From Malus domestica (lineage: Eukaryota > Streptophyta > Magnoliopsida > Rosales > Rosaceae), in contig NC_091673.1 of NCBI RefSeq assembly GCF_042453785.1, forward strand, positions 13,239,501 to 13,303,500: a DNA stretch of 64,000 nucleotides. Direction: 5' to 3'. The notes beneath the pieces are model-generated. The model ran no database searches, had not been told where the DNA came from, and saw nothing but the letters and a program-made list of their open reading frames with translations. The position numbers and the translations under genes were made by a program. This document shows, piece by piece, positions 22,659 through 33,740 of the stretch. Within the stretch, counting starts at the first letter, position 1, and the number at the start of each line of letters is the position of its first letter.

Positions 22659-23219
22659 AGTGTAAAATATTGTACTAATTCATTACATATAAATAATTAT
22701 GGTGTGTTTAGACTTCTTTCATTAATTACTACATATTTTCTACACTCATAATGTTTGTCAGATCGCTATATAATCAACTTGATAATGTTAAATCCATCAT
22801 GCAATGCATTTCCTTCCAATTTTTTGTGATAAACTAATAGATAATTGACTAAATAAACATCCTACAAAGTTTCAATAAAAATTTCCAAGTTTTTTTTACA
22901 ATTTCCGTGGTTTCCATGTAATTTTTATCGATATCGATATTTTACCGATATTTCCATCGATATTTCCGTGTTTTCGAACTACCGATATTTCCGATATCAC
23001 CGATATTTTCTTCCATGGTCCTTACAGAAGCATGTCTAAACAATTAAGCATAAATGATTCTTTGTTCACAAACAACATTAGTCATGTTAATGGAATTCCG
23101 AACGTCCCCTACTTTTTCTCCACTCTAATATTTTCTCTTATTTCCTCCTCACTACAATTGAAAATTCTACTATGTGGAATGTTTTAGCAGTTAGATCTTG
23201 ATTTTTGGCAACTCTAACC

Positions 23220-24221
23220 TCACATGATAAAACATGCATTAGGGTTTTCATCACTGAAAACCTGCAAACTCTCCAGCTCTGTTGCCTTCACCCAGTCATC
23301 TTCTTGATGACCAGTTGGTGCACACGTGTACGGTGACGATGGAACATAAGAATGACAAGGAGCCAGCGGGTACACATATGCCATCTGGCGTGTACGGAAG
23401 AGATCAACTGGATCTACTGGTTGAGATCCTATGCATGCTGGTGCACCAGAGCCTGCTGAACCACTCTCATCATCTTTTGGCCCCTTCCCCTTATTCTTTT
23501 TGCTACTCACACTCATCTCACTTTCACCGATCCGAACCTCCACGGCCGGAGACCCGCCGCCGCCGGTGGCCTTATTCTGTGAAGTTTCGCCGGGAAACTT
23601 AGTTGGGTCGATTTCAGTAGTATTAGTTGCTCTGTTTTGAGCCGTGGTAAGCTTGTGGACTTCAACTTTCTCTACACTTTGTTGGTTTGGGACTTTCTGT
23701 TTCTCCTTGTTCTTGCATTTCTCCGCCTTGTTATCTTTTCCGGTGAGCTTTTCCGGCCATTCCTGTGCTTGCTTGCCTGCTTTCCTGGCCAACTTCTTGA
23801 CGAGGGTCTGAATGCCGACGTTTCCAATGACAGTTACTTTGTTTTGCTGTGAGTCAATAGCTGTGGTGTAAACACCTGCAATAAACATTTTAGTAAAAAT
23901 ACAGCGACTAAATTGAAAAAAAAAATTAAAATACAGTGATCAAAGTTGAAGTCGAGCAGAAACACAGTGACTAATATATGTATTATACCACAAAAAAAAA
24001 GGTAATTAATTTTGTACCATCAGTTCTTTGTAAAACTTTTTTGACCTTCCTCTTGCAACCTTCACAGTGCATAGGAACTCTCAAGATCCATGTCTGAAGA
24101 AAAAACGTGAAAATGGTGTAAAAAATTATGAAGTAGAACAGTAGCATGTTAGTTAGAGAAAGAAGAACAATGTGTCTTGTTTGTGTACCTGATATTTGAG
24201 AGGTTCTTGTTGAGAAGCCAT
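23220..24221 (-). CDS. HIPP: Heavy-metal-associated isoprenylated plant protein (HIPP)
   Basis: On the minus strand exons 24221-24189, 24093-24018 and 23875-23220 join in frame to 254 residues. The protein starts MASQQEPLKYQ and then an HMA fold (residues 12-75) with the metal motif MHCEGC (M19, C21, C24). A Lys/Glu-rich linker follows, with a low-complexity central part (KNKGKGPKDDESGSAGSG). The C-terminus is CFIM, a CaaX box whose final Met favours farnesylation. The HMA domain plus CaaX box define plant HIPPs, which bind metals or protein partners at membranes and in the nucleus and act in metal and stress responses. The ATG is the first in a short first exon, as usual for the family. Immediately upstream is a (GA)n tract at 24221-24241. 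A substrate metal cannot be told from the sequence. Confidence 0.93.
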
Positions 24222-25688
24222 GAGAGAGAGAGAGAGAGAGAGCAAAATTTACCAGAGGTATAAAATGAAGGTAAAACAGTGAAGAGGGATGAATGTGAGT
24301 GAGAGAAGAGATGGGAGTGTAATATAAAACACAAGTATGAGGAGGAGAGCGAGTGCGCAGCTATCAAAGTTCCTGCTCTCCCTCAACCAAAAAAATGATG
24401 AAATATTTGACTACAATTAATGATCCTTTGATGATATATGAGGGAAGTAGTAATTAAGGTGTGTTAATCATACTGATCTCAAAAACTAAAACAATATCAA
24501 ACAATTGTTAATAATGATACGGTCTAATAATATTTTTTTCTTGTACGTGAGAAATTTTAGATTTTATTGTGAGTGAGTACTAAGTTATTATTGTTGCTTT
24601 ACTGTGTGACTTAATCGAACCACTACTGCAATATATCGTTGTATATAAAAAAAACAAGTGACGTGCAATTTAATGAGATTTTAGGTGTGACGGTCACACA
24701 TTGTAATAAGAGTAATGTTAGAGAGACCACATATTTATACCACATTATAGCAAGAATAATGTGACAGTCACATCCATTCATTATAATGGATTGACATGAT
24801 TGATTGTGAACTGATAACATCACGTGACGGTGTGACAGTTACGTTTAAAAGTTTAATTAGATCGAATCAGATTAAGATGTAACTTATTCCAAACAACATC
24901 TTAACCCAAACTAGAGGCTTTGTGGATCACAAGTCACATTTGTGAGAATGATAAATCCGTTGCTTCCCAAGGACATTGAATTCAAGTTCAGGCCTTTCTC
25001 TCTCAAACAACCAAAACCCTCAAGAAACAAATATAATAAATAAATAAAAATAATAAAAAGTAGATTAGTTTGGCCTTTGGAGCGGTATGTGCAGTACAAA
25101 GAGGGCAGTATACATACAACAGATTTGGATACACAGAAGCCCTAAAGTAATAAATAGAAACTTTCCCACTTCATCTATTAAAGTTGAGCTTGCTTCATGG
25201 GCACTTAACCTAGCAGAGGACATGGACAATTCGTTTCAGTCAATTACAGATAAAACAATTTGACACAGACAAAGAAAAAGCTGCTCTATTTTCATTTCAT
25301 TTTCCCTGGAAACCAGCCAAACTTTATGCTGTTGTAGTATAAATTAACACGGAAAATATTTGGGAGATTACATTTTAGTAGACCGCGTAATGTCATCTCT
25401 TCTATCGATATGAACTTACTTGTATAGGTAGACTCTATTTTTCGTATGTTAAAGAGGTGGTACAATACGATCCCCCTAGCATATCCAGTTCTTTTCTGAA
25501 CTTGAAGTTCAAGAAATTCACTTTTACACAATTTTCCTCATCTCTAATATCATCTATTGGTACGTTTAATTATTTAGGGCTTGAAATTACCATTTAAATC
25601 TTAAATTTTATAATTAACTATGTCTGTCAATAAATAAAACAAGAAATAAATAATTAAATTGATATAGAGATTTTCTACTTTCTTTTCC
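24222..25688. other. HIPP upstream region and AT-rich intergenic DNA
   Basis: A (GA)n microsatellite lies directly before the HIPP start (24221-24241), in its leader. The rest is AT-rich. Around 24690-24840 short inverted motifs (GTGACAGTCACA, ATCACGTGACGGTGTGACAG) suggest a small decayed MITE. I found no gene here. Confidence 0.4.
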
Positions 25689-25875
25689 GGATTCACTTTG
25701 TGGGGATTCTAGGGATTCCCACATCCTAGCCGTTTATCGTATATCGTGCGGCCAGTTTTTATCAGATACTATTTGTGTTTAATTTTAAATAAAATAAATA
25801 AATTATTTCTGACCGCAAGATACATGATAAATATTTAAGATGTGGGGATTCTTAGGATCTCCACAAAGTGGATCC
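25689..25875. mobile_element. Small MITE with about 37-bp terminal inverted repeats
   Basis: The left end starts GGATTCACTTTGTGGGGATT and the right end (reverse complement) GGATCCACTTTGTGGAGATC. The similarity runs to CCCACATC, about 37 bases. The 187-bp element is AT-rich inside and has no coding content. No clear target duplication was found, so the superfamily is undecided. Confidence 0.6.
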
Positions 25876-26559
25876 TGATGGGATCCAATTTCTAAACATC
25901 AGAGTAATTAAAAACGTCTAATCTTGCTTTAACTGATGATTAAGTCTATATAGAGGTAGAGAATATACGTATAAAGATAAAAAAACACTATAATTATAAA
26001 TTAGAATAAACAAAGATGAGGTAAAGGATAATTTGTTTTTTTGTTGTTGTCAAAAGTAAAGAATAATTAAACACTGCAATTAAATATGATAAAATATGCA
26101 AAAATTCTGTTGTATTCTGATATATGACGTGCACTAAATAAATGAAGATTTAAATGTGCAGCTAGTAATACAACTCAAAATCCACCATGCAAAAATTACC
26201 CCTGCAGACCAGAACTCTTTAATTATTTGGATCATAAATATCGCAACAAACCCCAAATTCGATTCATTAAGGGCACCTAATTCCTTGGAAAATGTAGTTT
26301 GCTGATCAATCGATCATATCATTACGACAACACTCTCTCCATGCATTAATGATGACGAGAGACATTTGCATGTCACAAATGATAACACTTTTATTTTGGG
26401 TAATGTAATTCACACACTTTATTTTACTTTTCACACATTATTATTAATTTTTGTTCATTGATCTTTTTCAATTCACAGGATCTGACGATCGAAAATTAGG
26501 AGAGATGTGTAAGAGGTAAAAATATGTATGTGAATAGCAGCACCCTTTATTTTTAGGGA

Positions 26560-26720
26560 ACTTTAACGAAAAGCACCCGGTACTGTTCACTTTAACGAAA
26601 AAACACATTTTTACACTAAAAAGTCAATCCTGTTACTATTCACTTGACCCTTTATTTTGTCCTTATCATTAAAACTCAAAGTTTTCAAACCCTTTTCATT
26701 AGTTTTCCTTTATTTTTATG
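26560..26720. mobile_element. MITE of the ACTTTAACGAAAA family, copy 1
   Basis: The sequence has GGGAACTTTAACGAAAAGCA, CGGTACTGTTCACTTTAACG and, at the other end, CATTAAAACTCAAAGTTTTC with CTTTTCATTAGTTTTCC, so the ends are imperfect inverted repeats. Related pieces lie at about 45465-45600 and 55370-55455. I associate this family with apple and pear genomes. No coding content. Confidence 0.6.
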
Positions 26721-26753
26721 GGTAGATCGCCAATTCAAATGATTACATACTCA

Positions 26754-26834
26754 GAGTACAAAATTTGTTAGTCGCATTAAGAGTTGCCATACTAGAGTAC
26801 AAAATTTGTTAGTCGGATTAAGAGTTGCCACCAC
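26754..26834. repeat. Direct repeat of about 41 bp
   Basis: The string AGAGTACAAAATTTGTTAGT followed by CGCATTAAGAGTTGCCA occurs twice in tandem with one change. It lies in otherwise featureless intergenic DNA. Confidence 0.75.
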
Positions 26835-27018
26835 CTTCAACCACCATATCGACCCAGACCCGACAGCCAAAGGCCCAAGACAGCAGGTATCTTGACAAGA
26901 CGATGGATGTTCCTACAACACTCAATACGTCTCATCACTCACGGTTGTTTGTATAATTTAAGTTTTTTCCAGATGCGTGTTGAGAGATTTCACGTCGGAA
27001 AATGAAAGAAGCTTTGCA

Positions 27019-27279
27019 TTAGCGCCTAAAAGATACGAGGCTCTCTTCACGCATTGCCAACTCAAAAAACCATGAGGTATACATGTATAGTGCAATCATA
27101 TATGATGCGGCACCACCAGATAATCTGATGTTAAGCACGCATCTTGCCGACAGCGCAATCTCCGTGACAGCATCACTCACAATAGCACAAGCAATTTCGT
27201 CCTCTGGATCAGTTCTCCAGCACAACCATTTTGCCAGGACAATACAGTAAATCATCTCACGTTGGATGTATATTAACAA
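27019..27279 (-). pseudogene. Orphan protein-like stretch, possible decayed exon
   Basis: A minus-strand frame of 86 residues includes PEDEIACAIVSDAVTEIALS and ends in a region of normal protein composition (GGAASYMIALYMYTSWFFEL). The flanks lack a start context, and I found no partner exons with matching phase. I do not recognise the family. It lies 230 bp past the stop of the coiled-coil gene on the same strand, so it could be part of a decayed copy of another gene or of a transposon. Confidence 0.3.
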
Positions 27280-27506
27280 CGGGGATGCACAAATGAGAGG
27301 AGAGAAAAAAACTGATAGAAAGCTGCTTACGCTGAGGATATTGTTAATACTACATAATTTGATTCAGAAACGAGTTGTGCGTTACGCAAGACAACAAGGT
27401 TGTGGCAACTTCTATCTAAACCACCATAACAAATTTCAGATTCACGAAGAATCACAATTTGCTTAGGCATGAACGTATGCCACGCATGCTCCGGGGTGAA
27501 GTCAAT

Positions 27507-29057
27507 CTAGCTTTCACCTTCTTTGGCCTCATCCACCTTGGTTGAAACATTTGGTTCTTCGGTATCTTGGGCTTCTTTTTTCTCTCCTGAAACATCCTGC
27601 AGCTGAAGAAATTAATAAGATGTTAATCCAGCTCTTATGCTAACATTTTTACTCAAAAGACACACCCGTAAGCAGTGATGAAAACATACCCCCAAGTTTC
27701 TAAGACTAGTCGTAACATCCTCTTGCTGCTGCTGAAGAGTGGTCCTCAGATCTTGAAATTCCTAGTTTCAGTTCAAAGACTTAAGTTAGCATAAACGATC
27801 ACATTTCAAAATCAAACTTGGACGAATATTGATCGCTGGAGCACAACTTACAGATCGAAGTTGATCCACTTCAGTGTTGAGGGATTTCTTGAGTTCTGAA
27901 AGCTCCTGCATTAAGGAAGAGAATTGCATCAAGAGTTGAACATGGTCGACACTTGCAAGAAGAATGCATACAACTATGAGCAAACAAATTTTAGATCCAA
28001 TCCAATCAGAAGAGAGATTCGATATAACGAAACAAACACATTCAGCAAACTTATTCGTATTTACTATTTGCATCCAAGTTTGATGCACAACCCAATTTCT
28101 GTACTTTTTGGGCCATTTCAATCACCTTCTATACATCAGACATATGTGATTTATAGATATCAAAGGTCAATGGGAAACACCAACAGTTGTGGTTTTGAGG
28201 TTTGAGAATATGAACAGGGAAATAGTTTGTTGATGTAACTCGTAAGTGTTCTCAACAGATTAAAAAATCCTCTCTCTCTCTTACTGCATGCACGCCTAAA
28301 CACAACACAAACATCATCAACTAAGATAATAAACGTACAAATTCCAAAAGCTAATTATTCAAATGCATATGACAGGCACCCAAATCGTACATTAACCATA
28401 CATACATTAGCAAGAACAAATAATCCCACCAAGATTAACTAATAAACTGAATCCAAATGCATGCTTTTTCAAATGTATGAAAAAATTATATAAACACTTA
28501 CATCGTGGTAGACTTTCACTTGAGTGTCTAAGTTCGACCTCCAACTTTGCAAATCCTAATTACCCAAATCAGTAAACAAGCAAATTAGGCACAAACACCA
28601 TTATGTGATGAGATGAGAGAAAGTAGTGGTCAGTTGTTTCACCTGCTTCAACCCTTGAATTCTACCAAGTAGCTCAGACCTCGATTCATTCAATTCCTAT
28701 GAACAACCATAACATTCTGGACCAAATTAAAAACAGTTTTAAATCCAAAATTACAATCTGGGGTTTTCTTTCTAATTCGAATTCTCGGAACCCTAAACAA
28801 AATACATGTAAAAAAAAAAATAGCAACAAAAAAATAGTTTACCGCAAGCTTGGAGCCAATCGGGGTCACATTCTCCTTGCTCTGCAATCATACAAAACCA
28901 AATTCCAAGTTGAAAACATTTTTAAAAGATTTATAAACATGAAATTACAAATTAAAGAGAAAGAAATGGTAAGGATAAAGAGGAGGAGCGTGCGTACGGA
29001 GGAGAGTGGAGGAGGAGTGGAGGGAATCGAGGAATCAGAAGAGTTGGCGGCGGCCAT
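27507..29057 (-). CDS. Small conserved coiled-coil protein (140 aa)
   Basis: Seven exons on the minus strand (29057-28998, 28881-28843, 28696-28643, 28555-28502, 27905-27852, 27761-27690, 27596-27507) join at phase 0 throughout, giving 140 residues. Four of the internal exons are 54, 54, 54 and 72 nt, multiples of 18, as in helical proteins. After a Ser/Pro-rich head (MAAANSSDSSIPSTPPP), residues 25-111 form a continuous heptad pattern (LAELNESRSELLGRIQGLKQ, then ELSELKKSLNTEVDQLRS), ending in an acidic tail. No catalytic motif, signal peptide or membrane segment is visible. I recognise it as similar to small plant coiled-coil proteins of unknown function; a structural or adaptor role is inferred. 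Confidence 0.88.
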
Positions 29058-30008
29058 TTGGGATTGGGACCGGATCAGATGACGATTTTTGATTTTCTGA
29101 GGTTTGTTTGAGTTGTGTTTGTTTGAAATTTGGAGATTTCAGTTCAGTTGGTGGAACAGGAGGAGGAGAGGAAGTTCAAATTTTGAATTTTGAGTGTCGG
29201 TTGGGTCGGCAAGCAGGCACTTAGCGGACAGTGGGACTCTGAGATTGCCGCATGTAAAATGTACTGAGTTTTGTGTGCGACTGTTCGACAACTTTGACTG
29301 CTTTTGTTTGAAAATTGCTATTTTTATCATATTTTTTTAATTGAAATTATTTTTTATTATTTCTGTTTCGAAGTTTAGGAATAGAGAAATTCAGATCATT
29401 CGATTTTAATTTTATGGCTTCTATTAGCTCATTTTATTGGATTATCTAAGATAAATCAAGAGCTGGATCTCTCTCTTCAACAATTGGATCTCTGGATCCT
29501 TAAATTTTGAACACAGAGATTTGAAGATGATCTCAATTCATATTTTTCATATCATATTTGTATTATCTATCTAATAGATATGAGATTCATATATATATTG
29601 ATAGCCATATCTTTTAATTCATTTTTTCTCTAAAATTAAATTTATCTCATTTTACCTCTTGAAATTGCCAACATCAAGCTATTTTATTCTATTTAAGTAC
29701 ATGTACTGGGGTCTGTTTGGTTGCGGAGATAGTGTGTGTGTAAAGAATTATATTGGGTGTGTAAATTGTAATTTAAAGTATTGTTTTTTTTTTCTTTTCA
29801 AATGACAGTAACAAAGGTGGTGGTCGTGGACTTGTGGCTGACCGAAGTTGAGGTTCGAGAGTTCAATTTGAGAGAGAGAGCAGCTGCTACAATTTGAGCC
29901 TTCAAGAATAAGAAAGAGTCTCATTTAGGGTTGAGAAAAACATAGGACGCCCGAAATTAAATCTTAATTGATCTAACATTTATCAATTTTCTAAATTTAA
30001 TTTGAATA

Positions 30009-30039
<31 letters not shown>

Positions 30040-30386
30040 TTTAACTTTCAATTCGGTACGGGATTAAATCCTACTGCTGGTAATTATAGTATTCTTTTTA
30101 GTAGCATAATATTATTAAATTAATATTTTATTATTGTGTAACGTTGTATCCACGTGTATACCTAAACTGACCTATTATCTTAACAAGTGCTTATCGAGTT
30201 ACTTGATACGACACGATTCGTTATCGTGTCAACCTAAATACCTGTTAATTTTGTGTTGCTTCATGACGGGTTAACGGGTCAAGTCTTATTAAAATTAAAA
30301 AATCGAGAATCATAACTTTTTCTCAAAACAGCCAAATGCTTTCTTTCTTTGTTTTCAGAAAACTATCGCTTCTCTCTCAATTCTCA
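29058..30386. other. Upstream region of the coiled-coil gene, AT-rich intergenic DNA
   Basis: The first 250 bases should hold the promoter of the minus-strand gene. A (TA)n microsatellite lies at about 30008-30028. A block at about 30195-30290 (GACACGATTCG, GGGTTAACGGGTCAAG) is an inverted relative of the repeat at 2150-2330. No gene was seen. Confidence 0.45.
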
Positions 30387-30395
30387 CAAAAAATA

Positions 30396-31780
30396 GGATA
30401 AATTACATAAAATTACCTCAACTATTAGGTCAATCATGGTTTCATACCCCATCTTTTAAAAATTTCAATGTCATACCTCATCTACCAATTTTTTACAATT
30501 TCTTTTGTCAGTTTTCTGTCAATTCTTCCGTTAAATAGTGATGTGACATGAGACAGAACCCACTATTCTATTAAAAAAATATTAAAATATTAAAAAAATA
30601 TTAAAAAACTAAAAAAAATCATTTAATAATTTTTTTTACATATCCCCTCACACTATATTTGGACGAGGGAAATAAACTTGGAATTTGGATAAAAGTCATA
30701 ATTTATAAATTGACATGCACCAATTCCCTTGTTTGGATTTATAACATAGAAATTTAGAATTTCTGCGTGGAAAAAGAACTTGGAATTTGGAGCCTCCAAT
30801 TTCCAAGTTTAAATTCCATGTAAATTAGTGTCATTTCCCAATTTCTATGATTAGAAGTTTAAAATTAACAAATTCCGTCTTCAATTCCATTGTTCTTTTA
30901 AGTTAACCAAACAACAAAATTAAAAAATTCTAGAAAATAAAATTCCTTCATTTCAATTTTCGTCATTTTAAAATTCTTTTGTAAGCATTTCCCTCCTCCT
31001 GTCCTCCCCAAAACTAAACCCAGACCCTATCCCCATTCTTCCCCAATCCTGTCCTTCACCCCCACCGCCTCCGCCCCACGTCTTCCCCAAACCCAAAACC
31101 ACCCAGATACCACCCAAACCCAGATCCCACGCCATCGTTCGACTCTCTCCCTCCCACCCTTCTCATATCGCTCGACGATCTGAAACCATCGTCGTCCCAA
31201 CAATCCCACCCCCATTATTCCCAGAACCACCTCCCCTGCTTGTTGCCGCCGACCTCCATCTTCTTCATTCCTCCCCTGCTCGTTGCCGCAAGTCACGGAG
31301 CCGTCGAGATGCTGCCATTTTTTCCTGCGATTCCAGGTCCCGGAGCCGTGCCGTCGATATTGCAGGTCCCGGCTGTGATTGGAAAAATTAAAATCGAAAA
31401 TCGAAAAAAAAAGAAAGAAATTAATTGGGGAATGAATTGAGATGGGGAGGTGGGAGGAATGAATTGTGCGGCGGTGGGGTGGTGAAGGACATGAGCGGGG
31501 AAGAAGGTGAGGTAGGTTCTGGGTTTAGTTTTGGGGAAGACAGGAGGGGGAAAAGGGTGAGGGGATATGTAAAAAAAAAATTTAATGATTTTTTTTTAGT
31601 TTCTTTAATATTTTTTAAAATTTTTAATAGAAAAATGGATCCCGTCTCATGCCACGTTTTGACGGAAGGTATGAAATTGTAAAAAATTGGTAGATGAGGT
31701 ATGATATTAAAAAAAATTTAAAGATGGAATTTGAAACTGTGATTGACCCAATAGTTAAGATAATTTTATATAATTTACCC
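30396..31780. mobile_element. Mutator-like element with long TIRs and 9-bp target duplication
   Basis: A perfect 9-bp duplication CAAAAAATA flanks the element (30387-30395 and 31781-31789). The left end begins GGATAAATTACATAAAATTA, the right (reverse complement) GGGTAAATTATATAAAATTA. The inverted similarity extends inward for about 250 bp, to CATATCCCCTCAC at about 30650 and GAGGGGATATG at 31558. Nine-base duplication and long TIRs define Mutator-like elements. There is no transposase, so it is non-autonomous. Inside are another transposon (30651-30985) and a GC-rich, gene-like block (about 31000-31550), so it may be a Pack-MULE. Confidence 0.88.
30651..30985 (+). mobile_element. Nested repeat of the CACTATRTTTGGA family
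   Basis: The sequence from CACTATATTTGGACGAGG through TTTAGAATTTCTGCGTGG to TTTTCGTCATTTTAAAATTC is homologous to the palindromic locus at 42904-43568. It shows the intact, uninterrupted order of this element (about 335 bp, AT-rich, no coding content). It sits directly inside the left TIR of the Mutator-like element. Confidence 0.7.
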
Positions 31781-31789
31781 CAAAAAATA

Positions 31790-32199
31790 CAACTGTAGTG
31801 GCCTTTTCATTTTCACAAAAACTATCTCTTCTCTCCTATAAAAACTATCGCTCATCACATAATTACCAATCGGAAGTCCCAGCTCCACCTCTCGGTTCTC
31901 CTATCTATGCCGTATGCTCCTGAAACCAAAATCTGTAACGAAGCGTTGAAGGCCACATTAGAATTTCCATCCTTGCAACAAAATAGGTTTGATCTTTTAA
32001 TTTCTTTATTCTAATTGTTTGCACTTTGCCTGATTGCCTCTGCTTTGCACTGAATGCCATATAAACATAATCTAAAATTCATCCAATTATGAAAACTAAA
32101 CACGTAAATAAACGTAGTGGAGAAAATATACTGACTTTTCCACTTTTCCTAAATCAAAGTAACTCATAGAAAGTAAAGCAAGACCTTCCACGGACGACA
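31790..32199. other. Intergenic DNA without recognised features
   Basis: A moderately AT-rich stretch between two transposons. I see no gene, RNA or delimitable repeat. Confidence 0.4.
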
Positions 32200-32203
32200 A
32201 TCA

Positions 32204-33143
32204 GGACGCGTTTACTAATCTGTAATCAGATTGAGAGGAATTGGATTGAGGAGGAATTGAAATGAGGTGGAATCAGAATCACATTCCTAATGGAGTTGTT
32301 TACTCATTCACTTCAATCAGAATTAAAATTAGATTAATTACTAAATTGCCCTTACATAAATAAATTATTTTCATACTAATTAATTAAATTAAATTTCTTA
32401 ATTAATTCATATAATAAAATTCTTCTATATAATTTCTTAATCAGAGTCCCTTCTCCACCCACCCCTGCCTTTCCAAACATTCCAATTACCAAATCCACCC
32501 CCTTACGCCTCCATAGCCCACCTTGCCTTTCCTTGCCTTGCCTTTCACCCTTGCATTTCCTTGTCCAGTTGCACTGCGGTCTCATTGCCGTCTCATACTC
32601 TAACTATCTTCTTTCATGGTCTGCATCGCACATACCCCAACTATCTTCAGCTTCCCCCTCTTATTTTGCCATCTACTTCTCATCTCCCTCCATCTTTTTC
32701 CAACCACACAGCCACTGGAATATACCCCACAACCACCATAGCAGTGGATCCACCACCATTGCAGCTTCAATTTCGGGTGTTAGAGTGTCGTTCAATTGGC
32801 AGATAAGGCACCGAACGAGTTTCAAATTCGTTTTTCGCCAACGACAACCGATTCCACCAACTCAGTCTTCAAAGCCCATCCATCTAGGGGGTAGTTTGGG
32901 TATAAAAGTTGGATTCTTGGAAGAGCCTTCTCTCCGGAATCCAAATACAACCTCCATCTAGGGGGATCCGATTCCGAGAGATTTAGGGATCCGATTCCGA
33001 GAGATTTAGGGATCCGATTCCGGGAGATTTTAAGTGGACCCCATCTTGTTTTTCATTCCGGAAATGTTAGTAAACAGCTTGAATGCCTGGAAAAGAATGC
33101 AATTCCGGTTCTTGCCATTCCATTCTAGTTTGGTAAACATGCC
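32204..33143. mobile_element. Non-autonomous DNA transposon (putative, 940 bp)
   Basis: The left end GGACGCGTTTAC and right end GTAAACATGCC are imperfect inverted repeats, and ATCA stands outside both ends (32200-32203 and 33144-33147). The subterminal regions share GGAATTGGATTGAGG/CCATTCCATTC-like motifs. The centre (32440-32960) is GC-richer and has open but featureless frames. A 4-bp duplication by chance is possible, so superfamily and exact ends are uncertain. Confidence 0.5.
32963..33031 (+). repeat. 23-bp minisatellite, three copies
   Basis: The unit GGGATCCGATTCCGAGAGAT plus TTA is repeated at 32963, 32986 and 33009. The third copy has one substitution. It lies inside the putative 940-bp transposon. 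Confidence 0.9.
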
Positions 33144-33171
33144 ATCAAAGTAATTCGTCAAAAAAGTAACT

Positions 33172-33740
33172 CACAATTTGATATTATTCATACACTTCTT
33201 TTTATTTTTATTTTTTATTGACAACGAGAAGCTTGAAAGAAAAGAAAGATTATATAAAAATATCACGAGGTCACAAAAACTCAGTTATATTTGCAATTAG
33301 CAACAGATGGCAAAAAAGAGGAGCTTGCTAAAAAAAACTAGACTAAAACTGCATGACAAACTCAAACTACGCAAATCGTCAACAAAAAAAAAATTCGAAT
33401 TAGATATGACGAATTTCACAAGACCAACTTTAGTGCATAAGGGCACAATAATTCAGTACTAAACGTTTTAGAAGTGGAGAAATTTTTTATTGTGATTGGA
33501 ATACGGATGGTACACCAAGTGTTTTTATGTAAGTGGTGGAAAATTTTATTTTTTAAGTTATTAACTTTTTAACACATATATCCCATGATTTGTATAGTAA
33601 CACATGGTGTACCACCTCGTGTGCCGGTCACACTGAAAAATCTCCCTTAGAAGTGATATATATTTATATACTTCTATTTACTTCCCACAACTCAATAAAT
33701 GAGGCAACGAATATAGATTTTGTTTCCCTTAAATCTCATT
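33172..33740. repeat. Segmental duplication, copy A
   Basis: From CACAATTTGATATTATTCAT to GATTTTGTTTCCCTTAAATC this segment is homologous to 34540-34602 joined to 36886-37227 (copy B). It includes the landmarks TTGACAACGAGA, TTGCAATTAGCAACAGATGG and CAGTACTAAA. The 2.28-kb LTR of copy B is absent here, while a small MITE (33477-33647) is present only here. No coding content was seen in either copy. Confidence 0.85.
33477..33647. mobile_element. Mutator-type MITE, 171 bp, 9-bp target duplication
   Basis: The 9-bp TTAGAAGTG stands on both sides (33468-33476 and 33648-33656). The ends are inverted repeats (GAGAAATTTTTTATTGTGAT versus GGGAGATTTTTCAGTGTGAC). The related copy B lacks the insert at this place, which supports an insertion. 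Confidence 0.75.

Larger units (their letters stand above)
16867..23017 (+). mobile_element. Apparently complete hAT transposon, 6.15 kb
   Basis: The element is flanked by a perfect 8-bp duplication GTCCTTAC (16859-16866 and 23018-23025), the length made by hAT transposases. The ends are inverted repeats: the left begins CATGGATTTAAATATCGATA, the right (reverse complement) CATGGAAGAAAATATCGGTG, matching at 21 of 27 bases. Both subterminal regions are dense in CGATAT. Inside, in order, are palindromes (16881-17010), purine-rich repeats (17330-17710), duplicated leader segments (17765-17972, 18145-18565), a long minisatellite (18560-19400) and one transposase gene. It lies between the PP2C and HIPP genes and disrupts neither. 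Confidence 0.93.
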
